From Bacillota bacterium (GTDB lineage Bacteria > Bacillota > Clostridia > Oscillospirales > Ethanoligenentaceae), in the NCBI GenBank assembly GCA_023391835.1, contig JAEWAE010000057.1:1-64000 (forward strand): DNA of 64,000 nucleotides, in the 5' to 3' direction. The notes beneath the pieces were generated by a model. The model was not told the DNA's origin and made no database searches. It saw only the letters and a list, made by a program, of their open reading frames with translations. This document shows positions 34,101 through 41,735 of this stretch, piece by piece; within the stretch, counting starts at the first letter, position 1, and every line of letters begins with the position of its first letter. The position numbers and the translations under genes were made by a program.

Positions 34101-34844
34101 CGTCAGTTCACCCAGGCGGGCGCGGTGTGCGACACCTTCGTCATCCGCAACCTGACCCCGCAGGCCATTGAGGAATCGGTCAAAGAATTTGAAACGCGTA
34201 TCCGCCAAAGCCAGATCATCATGATCCCGGGCGGCTTTTCCGGCGGCGACGAGCCGGACGGCTCGGGCAAATTCATTACGGCCTTTTTCCGCAACCCACG
34301 CATCCGCGAGGCGGTGATGGATCTGCTGGGGCAGCGCGACGGCCTGATGCTCGGCATCTGCAACGGCTTCCAGGCACTCATCAAGCTGGGGCTGGTGCCC
34401 TACGGCGAGATCCGCGACATGGACGCCCAGTGCCCGACGCTGACTTTCAACACCATCGGCCGGCACCAATCCACCATGGTGCGCACACGGGTCAGCTCGG
34501 TGAAATCGCCGTGGCTTTCCTATGTGAGCGTGGGGGATGTGTTCACCATTCCGGTTTCCCACGGCGAAGGGCGGTTCGTGGCGCCGGCCGCCTTCATCGA
34601 CGAGCTGGCGAAAAAAGGACAGATCGCCACCCAGTATGTGGATGCCGCCGGCCACCCCACCATGGATATTACGGGGAACCCCAACGGCTCGATGGACGCC
34701 GTGGAGGGCATCACTTCCCCCGACGGGCGGATATTCGGCAAGATGGCCCACAGCGAACGCATCGGCAAATACGTGGGCAAGAATATCGACGGGATGAAAG
34801 ACCAACGGATTTTCAACGCGGGCGTGGATTATTTCGCCCTGTAA
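31122..34844 (+). CDS. purL: phosphoribosylformylglycinamidine synthase, single-chain
   Basis: Predicted 1240-residue purine-biosynthesis enzyme making FGAM from FGAR, glutamine and ATP. It is the long form with the PurS-like, PurL and PurQ parts in one chain. The synthetase core shows DTYWSDHCRHTTF and NETHNHPTEIEPFGGAATC; the C-terminal glutamine amidotransferase has the nucleophile cysteine in LGICNGFQAL, plus IPGGFSGGDEPDG. No other pur gene adjoins. GGGAG lies ahead of the ATG. No purine riboswitch is seen in the 105-base gap upstream. Confidence 0.97.
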   Translation: MAVYRIYVEKRPEFAVEAAGVLADLKNALRPKGVEGLRILNRYDVEGISEETFATAKSTVFSEPQVDVAYSELPNAGEACRVFAVEYLPGQFDQRADSCAQCIALQTQGDKPLVRTARVYQLTGAIDDDTFARIKAYLINPVESREAALEPRETLKQAYSVPSKVKILLNFRKLTREQSVEFIREFGLAMDVDDLEFCRDYFRDVEKRDPTMTEIRMIDTYWSDHCRHTTFLTRLDKADIEPEYVRRSYQKYCKARREVYGDKERPQTLMDIATMGAKYLKAKGRLPDLDQSEEINACSVKIQADVDGKPEDWLLMFKNETHNHPTEIEPFGGAATCLGGAIRDPLSGRSYVYQAMRVTGAADPRAPMEKTLPGKLPQRKITLGAAQGYSSYGNQVGLATGQVSEIYHPGYVAKRLETGAVVGAAPAENVVRTTPVPGDKVILLGGRTGRDGCGGATGSSKSHTVDSLEACGAEVQKGNPPEERKIQRLFRNPDATRLIKRCNDFGAGGVSVAIGELADGLSIDLSAVPRKYDGLDGTELAISESQERMAVVVADGDVEKFRALASQENLEATVVAEVTEEPRLKMSWNGNVIINLTREFLNSNGAPKHASVEVENGEVVGMGLTQSYTDLGQKWREVLADLNVCSQKGLGDRFDSTIGAGSVLLPYGGKRQATPAQAMAAKLPVLRGETTTCSLMSWGYNPNVASASPYHGGLLAVVESVAKLVAAGGSTQKAWLSLQEFFGSPREDPLRWGQPFAALLGAFEAQMSLGIGAIGGKDSMSGSFEEHDVPPTLLSFCCGVTNAQRVLSPEFKAAGDNVVVFRPRYHKNNIPDFRSLRRLFAKIECLVAAHRIVAAWALGSGGVGEGLAKMAFGNGIGFKSERRLDMAQLFDQCYGGFVVEAAGRRRIGGKVIGVTTEDPRMVIGALSLPLKDLESAWTAPLEGIFPTQAKTPAAHARSFSFEKHSELRPKAHFSSPRVLIPVFPGTNCEYDAARQFTQAGAVCDTFVIRNLTPQAIEESVKEFETRIRQSQIIMIPGGFSGGDEPDGSGKFITAFFRNPRIREAVMDLLGQRDGLMLGICNGFQALIKLGLVPYGEIRDMDAQCPTLTFNTIGRHQSTMVRTRVSSVKSPWLSYVSVGDVFTIPVSHGEGRFVAPAAFIDELAKKGQIATQYVDAAGHPTMDITGNPNGSMDAVEGITSPDGRIFGKMAHSERIGKYVGKNIDGMKDQRIFNAGVDYFAL

Positions 34845-34876
34845 AAGTCGCCGGCTTCCCGGTCGGATACCCCATG

Positions 34877-34915
34877 CAAAAGAGGACGCGGCCTTGCGGG
34901 CCGGGTCCTCTTTTG
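34877..34915. terminator. bidirectional terminator after purL
   Basis: AAAAGAGGAC...GTCCTCTTTT arms with an inner GGCC/GGCC stem, between purL and the converging RsiV-like gene. Confidence 0.85.
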
Positions 34916-34985
34916 TCGCTGCGGGAATGTAGCGCCCGCCGGGTCATCTGCCCGGGCAGGCGCCGGCCGCGCGCTATTCGGATGT

Positions 34986-35648
34986 CTAGGTTCCAAGCCG
35001 CAAAGACGGCTTCCAATACCCTTCCAGAGATTTGAGCGGTATCGAGTACTCTGCAGTTTCGCGCCCAGCCGCGCCGCCCGGCTGCCCCGCGATCACCACC
35101 AGCGCATCGTCTGTCATATAAAACTCCGCATACGGGCTGATAGCAGCCGCGGTTTTGCGTGCGGCGCTGTCGGTCTGTTTTTCAATCTGTTCCCGCAGCG
35201 CACCGGTATAATCGGCCCCGGTCAAAAACAGGTCGCCCAGTCGGTAGGTTTGACCGCTCACCGTGTCGACGGTGACACCCTGCCTCCGCGTACGGGTTTC
35301 CCCTCCGCGGGTGAGTGTGTCGGTCAGGCGGACGCTCAGCAGCCCGTCCCGGTTACGGGTCACGTCATAGGAAAACGCCCCTGTCACCTGACCCGGGTGC
35401 TCCCTGTGAGCCAGCGCCGCCGCACTTCTGGCGGACAGCGCCTTTTCCTGAAAACGGACGTTGAGCATCTGCTGACGGGAAAGATTCTGAATTCCTTCCA
35501 CCCGCGGGTAGGCACAGTTGTAACTGAGCCCCGCCTCCGGCGCGGGCAGCGTCATTTTCTGCACATGCAGACTGCCGGCCGCGCCGGCAAACACCGTGAG
35601 CAGCACCGCTGCCAGGCCCGGCGCCGCGACTTTCAAAAGTTTCCTCAT
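34986..35648 (-). CDS. exported DUF3298/RsiV-like protein
   Basis: Predicted 220-residue secreted or membrane-anchored protein. The N-terminus is a signal sequence or anchor (residues 1-26). The rest resembles the DUF4163/DUF3298 pair: paired strands YPRVEG..., an FSYDVTRNRDGLLSVRLTDTLTRGG block, GVTVDTVSGQTYRLGDLF, and a final EYSIPLKSLEGYWKP. The same domains form the extracellular part of RsiV, but no cytoplasmic anti-sigma part and no adjacent sigma factor are present, so it is not RsiV itself. Function unknown. Confidence 0.75.
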   Translation of the reverse strand: MRKLLKVAAPGLAAVLLTVFAGAAGSLHVQKMTLPAPEAGLSYNCAYPRVEGIQNLSRQQMLNVRFQEKALSARSAAALAHREHPGQVTGAFSYDVTRNRDGLLSVRLTDTLTRGGETRTRRQGVTVDTVSGQTYRLGDLFLTGADYTGALREQIEKQTDSAARKTAAAISPYAEFYMTDDALVVIAGQPGGAAGRETAEYSIPLKSLEGYWKPSLRLGT

Positions 35649-35961
35649 GCTGCCGCCACCCCCTGAATGAGTGTCTGGACGCGCGGCACGTTTTTAGTGT
35701 TTGCCGGTCGGGCGGCGGGTATCCTGCCAACTTCTGAGCGCTTTTTTGAAATTTTCAACGTATATTATCCTGACCGTATTATTAAAAAATATGATTCCGA
35801 CGTGCGGCGGCGAAATACCTCGTGCGGATGAGAAAAGCGACGACCGTTTGGAAAAATAGTCCTTTCCTGCCCCGCCGCATCCGATTCGGGCCGGCGGCGG
35901 GATTTCCCATTTTAATATTTATATGATATCATTTCAATATCATATATGAGGAGGCTTTTCC
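35649..35961. other. divergent intergenic region
   Basis: The 313-base gap between the RsiV-like gene and the SPFH gene becomes AT-rich at both ends. The only strong element is the inverted repeat at 35920-35946; an AT-rich box near 35760-35790 may hold the minus-strand promoter but no full consensus is visible. Confidence 0.4.
35920..35946. promoter_or_regulatory. inverted-repeat operator candidate upstream of the SPFH gene
   Basis: Perfect 10-base arms TATATGATAT and ATATCATATA separated by seven bases, ending directly before the GAGGAGG ribosome site. The position fits a repressor operator over the promoter or start region; the regulator is not identified, though the ribbon-helix-helix protein encoded next door is a candidate. 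Confidence 0.6.
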
Positions 35962-36861
35962 ATGAATCAAACGGTGGATGGCGAGACCCGGCTGGACGGC
36001 CATTCGGGCTGGCCTTTTCTCGCGTTGATGCTGGCGTCGCTGGCAGGCTCGGTCGCGCTTTTTATTTGCTCGGGGGTCAACGCCAACGGTGAAAACCCGG
36101 CTATGGGCTTTTTTATTCCCGCCTGCGTGCTGATCGTGGTCTTTATCCTGCTTTGCATGGGCTTTTTCAACCTTGCACCCAACCAGGCCAGTGTGCTGAG
36201 CCTTTTCGGCGAATACAAAGGCACTTGCCGTCAGACGGGGCTTTTGTGGACCAATCCCTTTTATTCGAAAAAGAAGCTTTCGCTGCGTTCCCACAATCTC
36301 AACGGGGATAAGCTCAAAGTCAACGACCAGATCGGTAACCCCATCGAGATCGCGGCCGTGGTGGTCTGGAAGGTGGAGGATACGTACCGCGCCTCTTTCG
36401 ACGTGGAAAATTATGCCGATTTTGTCAAAGTGCAGAGCGAATCGGCGGTGCGCCATCTGGCAAACCTTTACCCCTATGATTTTTCGGAAAACGACGGCAA
36501 TATTTCGCTGCGGGGGAACACCGAGGAAGTGGCCCACGCCCTGACGCAGGAATTGCAGGAGCGGGTGGAAAAGGCCGGCGTAAAAATTGAAGAAGCCCGC
36601 ATTTCCCACTTGGCTTACGCGCCGGAAATCGCCGCCGCCATGCTCCAGCGGCAGCAGGCTTCCGCCGTGATCGCCGCCCGGCAGATGATCGTGGAAGGCG
36701 CCGTGGGCATGGTAGAAATGGCCATCGACAAGCTCAGCCACAACAATGTGGTGGAGCTGGACGATGAGCGCAAGGCCGCCATGGTGTCGAACCTGATGGT
36801 CGTGCTCTGCGGTGAAAAGGGTGCCTCCCCCATCGTCAACACCGGTACGCTGTATCAGTGA
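35962..36861 (+). CDS. SPFH/band-7 domain membrane protein
   Basis: Predicted 299-residue protein. Two N-terminal membrane segments (about residues 20-40 and 48-70) are followed by an SPFH domain (GFFNLAPNQASVLSLFGEYKGTC onward) and a helical C-terminus rich in Ala/Glu. SPFH proteins form membrane-bound oligomeric scaffolds. GAGGAGG precedes the ATG. It is followed 16 bases later by a small ribbon-helix-helix protein, an arrangement I recall from other Firmicutes. Confidence 0.88.
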   Translation: MNQTVDGETRLDGHSGWPFLALMLASLAGSVALFICSGVNANGENPAMGFFIPACVLIVVFILLCMGFFNLAPNQASVLSLFGEYKGTCRQTGLLWTNPFYSKKKLSLRSHNLNGDKLKVNDQIGNPIEIAAVVVWKVEDTYRASFDVENYADFVKVQSESAVRHLANLYPYDFSENDGNISLRGNTEEVAHALTQELQERVEKAGVKIEEARISHLAYAPEIAAAMLQRQQASAVIAARQMIVEGAVGMVEMAIDKLSHNNVVELDDERKAAMVSNLMVVLCGEKGASPIVNTGTLYQ

Positions 36862-36877
36862 CCGGCGGGCACTCACC

Positions 36878-37081
36878 ATGTCGGAGCTAAAAAACACCGC
36901 CCCGGAGGGCGGCAAAAAGCGCCCCGGAGCGGAACGAAAAGCGATGCTGCTGCGGCTCAACAGCCATCTGTGGGATGAACTGGCCGCCTGGAGCGAGGAG
37001 GAGTTCCGGTCGGTGAACGGGCAGATCGAGTACATCCTCACCGAAGCAGTGCGGCGCCGCCGTGGGCACAAGCCCGAATAG
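36878..37081 (+). CDS. small Arc/ribbon-helix-helix-like protein
   Basis: Predicted 67-residue basic protein. A polar head is followed by a ribbon-helix-helix pattern: a strand with AMLLRLNSHLWDELAAWSEEE and a helix with SVNGQIEYILTEAVRR. Proteins of this kind are Arc-like DNA binders, often mislabelled as PTS subunits in databases. It should be co-transcribed with the SPFH gene and may bind the palindrome upstream of it, which is inference. Confidence 0.75.
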   Translation: MSELKNTAPEGGKKRPGAERKAMLLRLNSHLWDELAAWSEEEFRSVNGQIEYILTEAVRRRRGHKPE

Positions 37082-37118
37082 GTAAGGTGCGCCGTATTGC
37101 CGGCCCCTTTGCGAATGG

Positions 37119-38510
37119 CTATTCGCCGCTCGTGGAGGGGCCTTGGTGCGCCTGTGGGATACGGGAAGTCCACCCCACCCGCAGCACCAGGATGGTGGCG
37201 ATGACGGCGCAGGCATAGTTGGAAAACAGGTTGCCCCAAAATACCGCGTAAAACGACAGGAACCGCTCGGTCGCCAGGATGAACACATAGCGCAGCAGCC
37301 ACACCCGCAGGATGTTGAGAATCATGGGCACCACTGTGCGCCCCAGCCCGATGAAAGCGCCCAGCTCGGTCATGGTGACGCCGAAGCCCACCACCGAATA
37401 GATGTAAATGTGCAGCGCATGATTGGCGATCACCAGTACCTCCTGCTGGCGGGTAAAAAGCCGGGTGAGGAACGGAGACAGCGGCAGCACGATGGCGATG
37501 AGCACGACGGCGCTCACGGCGCTGACCGCCGACCCAATGAAGCAGGATTTGCGGGCCTTGCGCCCCTGCCCTGCGCCCACATTCATGCTGACGATGGTCG
37601 TGACGGACGAACCGAAGGAACCGGGCACGGTGTAGCAGATGCTGGTGATATTGCTGGCAATGCCCTGTCCGTTGAGTACAATCGCGCCGTAATGTTCCAC
37701 TTCGTTATTGATCAGGAAGAAACCCAGGTTGAGCATGAGGCTGGAAAACATGGAGGGCACACCGATGTGGAACAGTTCCCGGATGACCTCCCAGTCCGTC
37801 CGGTAGCCATGGAGGGTCAGACGGTCCTCACCCGGCTGGACAAACATCTCGTAATACATCCAAACGCCGATGATGATGTTGGCGGCGAGTGTCGCCATGA
37901 CGGTGCCGACGATGCCCCAGCCCAGCCACACCAGAAACACGAAGCTGAAAATGACTTTGAAAATCAGCATCAGTACCATGCGGATAAAGGGTGCCTCCGG
38001 CTTGCCGTTGGCATTTTTGATGGCGTTATAGATGTTTTCAAGAAACTGAAACGGCACGATGGTCGCCGACAGCGTCAGATACAAAAACACATTGTGGGAA
38101 ATCGAGGCGGTCACATACCGGGAAATCGGGAACGCCAGCAGCACCAGGAACGGTGCCATGATCAGGCTCAAAAACACTGACGCCACCACGATCTGGGTGG
38201 AAATATACCGGGCGTGGGCAAAGTCGCCCCGGCCGTTCATCTGGCCGATGATGGCCATACCGGCCGCGCCCAGACCCTGGGCCAAAGCGATGGTCATGTT
38301 GACGATGGGCGTACAGTAGGTGACGGCGCTGGCGGCTTCCGTCCCCGCCATGTTGTTGATGAAAAGGCCATCGATCAACGGGATCATGGACTGGACCGTG
38401 CCCATCATGATCGTGGGGAGCGAGAGCAGCAGGATGGTCGGCAGCAGTTTACCCGTGAGGATCATGTTGCGCCGGCTGGCCGTGCTTTGATGCAGCAGAC
38501 TGAGATGCAT
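37119..38510 (-). CDS. MATE-family efflux transporter
   Basis: Predicted 463-residue, 12-segment membrane protein of the multidrug and toxic compound extrusion family, exporting substrates with Na+ or H+. Two homologous halves are visible; the opening LLLSLPTIMMGTVQSMIPLIDGLFI and GLGAAGMAIIGQMNGRGD are typical. The ATG at 38510 (MHLSLLHQS) has AAGGATGG upstream; a longer frame to 38609 overlaps the neighbouring terminator. Substrate unknown. Confidence 0.92.
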   Translation of the reverse strand: MHLSLLHQSTASRRNMILTGKLLPTILLLSLPTIMMGTVQSMIPLIDGLFINNMAGTEAASAVTYCTPIVNMTIALAQGLGAAGMAIIGQMNGRGDFAHARYISTQIVVASVFLSLIMAPFLVLLAFPISRYVTASISHNVFLYLTLSATIVPFQFLENIYNAIKNANGKPEAPFIRMVLMLIFKVIFSFVFLVWLGWGIVGTVMATLAANIIIGVWMYYEMFVQPGEDRLTLHGYRTDWEVIRELFHIGVPSMFSSLMLNLGFFLINNEVEHYGAIVLNGQGIASNITSICYTVPGSFGSSVTTIVSMNVGAGQGRKARKSCFIGSAVSAVSAVVLIAIVLPLSPFLTRLFTRQQEVLVIANHALHIYIYSVVGFGVTMTELGAFIGLGRTVVPMILNILRVWLLRYVFILATERFLSFYAVFWGNLFSNYACAVIATILVLRVGWTSRIPQAHQGPSTSGE

Positions 38511-38547
38511 GAGTTCACCATCCTTAAGAAAGAAACATCCGCGTGAC

Positions 38548-38602
38548 AAAAATAAGACGCACAAACCGGGTACCCCATTCGCTATGGGAATACCCGGTTT
38601 GT
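38548..38602 (-). terminator. terminator after the glycosyltransferase
   Basis: Stem ACAAACCGGGTA.../...TACCCGGTTTGT followed on the minus strand by TTATTTTTG. Confidence 0.82.
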
Positions 38603-38618
38603 GGTCCATACCAATGGA

Positions 38619-39866
38619 TTATTTGGTCTGCGAAGCTTCCACATCCTGAATGCTGAGACTTCGGGCGTGGATGATTGGCTTCCATTCGACCTTGCCGCGG
38701 AAACAGCAGCGACAGTATATGGGCAGCCACATAACGTTAAAGATGGGGAATGCCAGCACCGCCTTATACATCCGGCGCAGGTCCTTCTCCTCCAACAGTA
38801 CCGTGAGGAAACCCACGATCCAGAAGATACCCACCGCTGCGATGCCGAGGAAAAACAGATTGAGCGCCATCCCCATGGGCGGGAAAATGCACAGGATGCC
38901 CAGCAGAGCGGAAATCACCGCCGCGCCTGCGCCAATAAAGAACATCGGCATCGAAATGAAAAACATCAGAATATCGAGCTTGACCCAACTGGGGTGTTTC
39001 ACGAGGCTGCGCATGAATTCACCGAAATAACTGACCATCACCTGCATAAAACCGCGGACCCAGCGGGTGCGCTGCCGCATTGACTGCGAAACGGTCAGCG
39101 GCTGCTCGTCATAAACCTTGGCTTCCGGCACCCAGTCCACGCGGTAGCCCTTCATGGTCGCCTGCATGGTCAGCTCCAGATCTTCCGTGACGGTCTTCAT
39201 GTGGAAACCGTTTTTGCGCAGATACTCACGGGAAATCATAAAGGCCGTACCGTTGATGGTGGCCGACAGGCCCATGACGCTGCGTGCCTGGTTGTAAAAG
39301 CGGTTTTCCATCCAATAAAAAAGGGAGTGGCAGCCCGAGACCCAGTTGTCGGTGGGGTTTTTCATATCCCGGTAGCCTTGGGCGATATAGGAGCCGTCGC
39401 AAAGCGCCCGGTTCATATGCCAGATAAATTTGCTGTCCACCAGATTATCCGCATCGACGACACAGAAAGCATCGTATACGTCGTGATCCGCGAGGATCTT
39501 ATCCAGCGCGAAGCGTATCACGTAGCCCTTGCCGATTTCCGCATGGTTGAAGCGTTCCAACACGATGGCTCCGGCTTCGCGGGCCCGCTCGGCCGTGTGG
39601 TCGTCGCAGTTGTCCGCCACCACATACACATCCAGATGATCCTGCGGATAATTCTGAAGCTTCAGGCTCTCGACCAGCTGCGCGATGACGGCTTCCTCAT
39701 TGCGGGCCGCGATGAGCACCGCAAAGCGGTGATAGACCGTCGGCTCGGATTCCTCCCGCTTCTGACGATGAAACCCCGCGACGGAGATCATCAACTCATA
39801 CAGGCAGTATACCGTTGCCACAAAATTCAGCACCAGCATGATATGTATCAACAGATTGTATAGCAT
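38619..39866 (-). CDS. membrane glycosyltransferase family 2 (processive type)
   Basis: Predicted 415-residue inner-membrane glycosyltransferase. One N-terminal membrane helix is followed by a GT-A domain: VLIAARNEEAVI, FCVVDADN (D-x-D), TEDLELT, and QRTRW, the Q-x-x-R-W motif of processive enzymes. Three or four C-terminal membrane helices follow. It probably polymerises or adds sugars for a cell-surface glycan. The ATG at 39866 is preceded by AGGTGGG. The 5' leader of about 180 bases contains an intrinsic terminator, so regulated read-through is possible. Confidence 0.9.
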   Translation of the reverse strand: MLYNLLIHIMLVLNFVATVYCLYELMISVAGFHRQKREESEPTVYHRFAVLIAARNEEAVIAQLVESLKLQNYPQDHLDVYVVADNCDDHTAERAREAGAIVLERFNHAEIGKGYVIRFALDKILADHDVYDAFCVVDADNLVDSKFIWHMNRALCDGSYIAQGYRDMKNPTDNWVSGCHSLFYWMENRFYNQARSVMGLSATINGTAFMISREYLRKNGFHMKTVTEDLELTMQATMKGYRVDWVPEAKVYDEQPLTVSQSMRQRTRWVRGFMQVMVSYFGEFMRSLVKHPSWVKLDILMFFISMPMFFIGAGAAVISALLGILCIFPPMGMALNLFFLGIAAVGIFWIVGFLTVLLEEKDLRRMYKAVLAFPIFNVMWLPIYCRCCFRGKVEWKPIIHARSLSIQDVEASQTK

Positions 39867-39929
39867 AACATTCCCACCTATCACCCCGAAGGGCTCGCGT
39901 TGCTCCGTCGGTAAAACCGTCGCAGCCGT

Positions 39930-39967
39930 AAAAAGCCGCCCGACAAGATGACCTGTGGGCGCTTTTT
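39930..39967 (-). terminator. intrinsic terminator in the glycosyltransferase leader
   Basis: Minus-strand hairpin AAAAAGCGCCCACAGG/CTTGTCGGGCGGCTTTTT. It lies between a candidate promoter (40051-40078) and the gene start, 64 bases before the ATG. It could also end the upstream phosphatase transcript. Confidence 0.7.
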
Positions 39968-40050
39968 CTAACGGATATGCGGCACGTAAAGCTGTATAAT
40001 GATAGAAGTTTTTCCTATTACCATTCATTATGGACGAAATCACAAATCTC

Positions 40051-40078
40051 ATTATATTCTTTTTTCACAAGAAATCAA
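40051..40078 (-). promoter_or_regulatory. candidate promoter of the glycosyltransferase
   Basis: Minus-strand -35 TTGATT (40073-40078), 16-base spacer, -10 TATAAT (40051-40056), located just after the stop of the phosphatase gene. Confidence 0.55.
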
Positions 40079-40127
40079 GACGAATTCCGTGCAAAAGATA
40101 ACCGGAAAAACCAATTTGGCATTTAAT

Positions 40128-40934
40128 TTACAAATCAATTGCAACAAACTCCGGCTTACGCCGGCGGAACACACAGTAGGACTGAAAACCGGCCCGCCGC
40201 GCCAGACGCAGCCCGTCTTCCAAATTTGCACCCAGGTCGGCGGTGCGGTGCGAATCCGACCCGACGGTGAGGATGCGGCCGCCCATGCTATGGTAAAGCT
40301 GCACACAGCGCAGATCGGGCAGCGGGCGACCGTAAGGCTGGCGATAGCCGGAGGTGTTGACCTCCAGGCCGATGCCGCGCTCAACCAGCAGCCGCAGCAC
40401 CCGCTCGACGGGCTCGCGGTAATCGTCCAGATCCACCGGGATATGATGCTCGCCCACAATATAACGAAGCGGATAGGTCAGATGGGCCAGCACGTCGAAA
40501 TGGCCCCACTGCACCATCTGCGCCAATTCGTCGAAATACTGACGCAGCAGTGCCGGCACGTCCAGCGTGCTGTAGTCGAGGAAAGCGAAATCCTCCACCC
40601 CTTTTGGATGATGGAGCGAGCCGAGCACCAGATCGTAGGAATAGAGCGACGGCACTTTTTCCGCTTGGTCGGGGTCGCACAGGGCGTTGCCCAGCTCCAC
40701 CCCAAGCTGCAGCTCCACCTGCCCGGCAAACACCTGCTGCGCCTTGCACACGTCGAAATGCGACTGACGCAGCACGGTGGCATACCGATCCTCTCGAAAA
40801 CGGTCGATCTCGCAGTGATCCGTGATTGTAAAACTCGAAATTTTCCGTTTGACCGCCGCCTCGCAAAGTTCCATGACGGAATTTTCACCATCCGGCGAAT
40901 TGTCGCTGTGCGTATGCTGATCCGCTAAAAACAT
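40128..40934 (-). CDS. histidinol-phosphatase-like PHP protein (HisJ/HisK family)
   Basis: Predicted 268-residue metal-dependent phosphatase of the PHP superfamily. Metal-site segments are DQHTHSDNS (residues 5-13), FTITDHCEI, VLGSLHHPKG, HFDVLAHLTYP and TVGSDSHRTADLG. The closest family is histidinol-phosphatase, but no other his gene is near, so the substrate is not certain. It stands alone with its own promoter. Confidence 0.85.
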   Translation of the reverse strand: MFLADQHTHSDNSPDGENSVMELCEAAVKRKISSFTITDHCEIDRFREDRYATVLRQSHFDVCKAQQVFAGQVELQLGVELGNALCDPDQAEKVPSLYSYDLVLGSLHHPKGVEDFAFLDYSTLDVPALLRQYFDELAQMVQWGHFDVLAHLTYPLRYIVGEHHIPVDLDDYREPVERVLRLLVERGIGLEVNTSGYRQPYGRPLPDLRCVQLYHSMGGRILTVGSDSHRTADLGANLEDGLRLARRAGFQSYCVFRRRKPEFVAIDL

Positions 40935-40978
40935 CCGGAAACGCCCCCTCAGGACCGTAGTTTCATTCGTGACTTTTT

Positions 40979-41008
40979 ATTATAAAACAAAACAATGCAA
41001 GTTTCCAA
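40979..41008 (-). promoter_or_regulatory. promoter of the HisK-like gene
   Basis: Minus-strand -35 TTGGAA (41003-41008), 18-base spacer, -10 TATAAT (40979-40984). Confidence 0.6.
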
Positions 41009-41274
41009 CGCCGCCGGAAGCGACATGCAAACGTATAAAATTCTTTGTGAGATCGGTATGCATGGCTCTCACAGCGGCAGCAATTGACTTACAGAGCGTA
41101 TCCGCAAGTGAATTGGAGAATAGTATAACACGTTTCGTCCCATTTGACCACCCGGGAAAATGCGGCGCGGCAAATGCGGTGGGGACCGGGCGCCACTTTG
41201 GCCGCTCCTTCCCCACCATATATATAACAATGCGCCGGCTGTGCCGCTGCGTTATTTTTCTGTCAGGATGACTG

Positions 41275-41302
41275 TTGCAATTCATAAAAAATGGATTATA
41301 AT
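41275..41302 (+). promoter_or_regulatory. promoter of the ACT-DUF711 pair
   Basis: -35 TTGCAA (41275-41280), 16-base spacer, -10 TATAAT (41297-41302). Confidence 0.6.
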
Positions 41303-41382
41303 ATAGATTCATAGCAAGCGAATGACTTGAGAAGGGCAGGGTTTTCCTTCAGCGAACCCAGCCGGAGAAGGAGTGGCCGTCC

Positions 41383-41652
41383 ATGAAAGCTGTTATCACC
41401 GTTATCGGCAAAGATATGGTGGGGATCCTGGCACAGGTCAGCGCCGTGTGCAGTGAAAACCACGTCAATATAGTGGAAGTCACCCAGTCGGTGCTCCACG
41501 AATTCTTCGCCATGATCATGCTGGTGGATATGACCGGGGCCAACGTCGACTGCGCGGGCCTTTCGGATCGGATGACCGCACTTTCCAAAAAATCGGGACT
41601 TTCCATCCATGTGATGCACGAGGATGTTTTCAATTCGATGCACCGGATATAA
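41383..41652 (+). CDS. ACT-domain protein (UPF0237)
   Basis: Predicted 89-residue single ACT domain: MKAVITVIGKDMVGILAQVS at the N-terminus and VNIVEVTQSVLHEFFAMIMLVDM in the middle. ACT domains bind amino acids or similar ligands. It is paired with the DUF711 gene 83 bases downstream, an arrangement conserved in Firmicutes and archaea. GGAG precedes the start. Confidence 0.92.
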   Translation: MKAVITVIGKDMVGILAQVSAVCSENHVNIVEVTQSVLHEFFAMIMLVDMTGANVDCAGLSDRMTALSKKSGLSIHVMHEDVFNSMHRI

Positions 41653-41664
41653 TCCGTTTTCTGC

Positions 41665-41699
41665 GCCGGCTCGCGGCCGCCGGGAGGGCGCCGGCTTTT
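41665..41699 (+). terminator. weak hairpin between the ACT and DUF711 genes
   Basis: GCCGGC arms with TTTT; probably partial at most, since the two genes are normally linked. Confidence 0.35.
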
Positions 41700-41735
41700 C
41701 CTTCCATCTATACCCGGCGGAGAAACAGGGGTAAT

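Larger units (their letters stand above)
40935..41382. other. 448-base divergent intergenic region
   Basis: Contains a promoter for each flanking gene and a low-quality GTGGGG...CCCCAC pairing in between (about 41181-41219). No gene or known RNA is recognised. Confidence 0.45.

Noticed and set aside
32922..34805. 627-residue minus-strand frame opposite purL
   Set aside because: Antisense shadow of purL, with no start signal.
34986..35648. RsiV anti-sigma factor
   Set aside because: Only the extracellular-type domain is present, with no cytoplasmic anti-sigma domain and no adjacent ECF sigma gene.
39867..39930. c-di-AMP (ydaO-type) riboswitch in the glycosyltransferase leader
   Set aside because: GACGGAGCAACGCG...GGGGTGA recalls part of that consensus, but the downstream conserved half is absent before the start codon, so it was not called.
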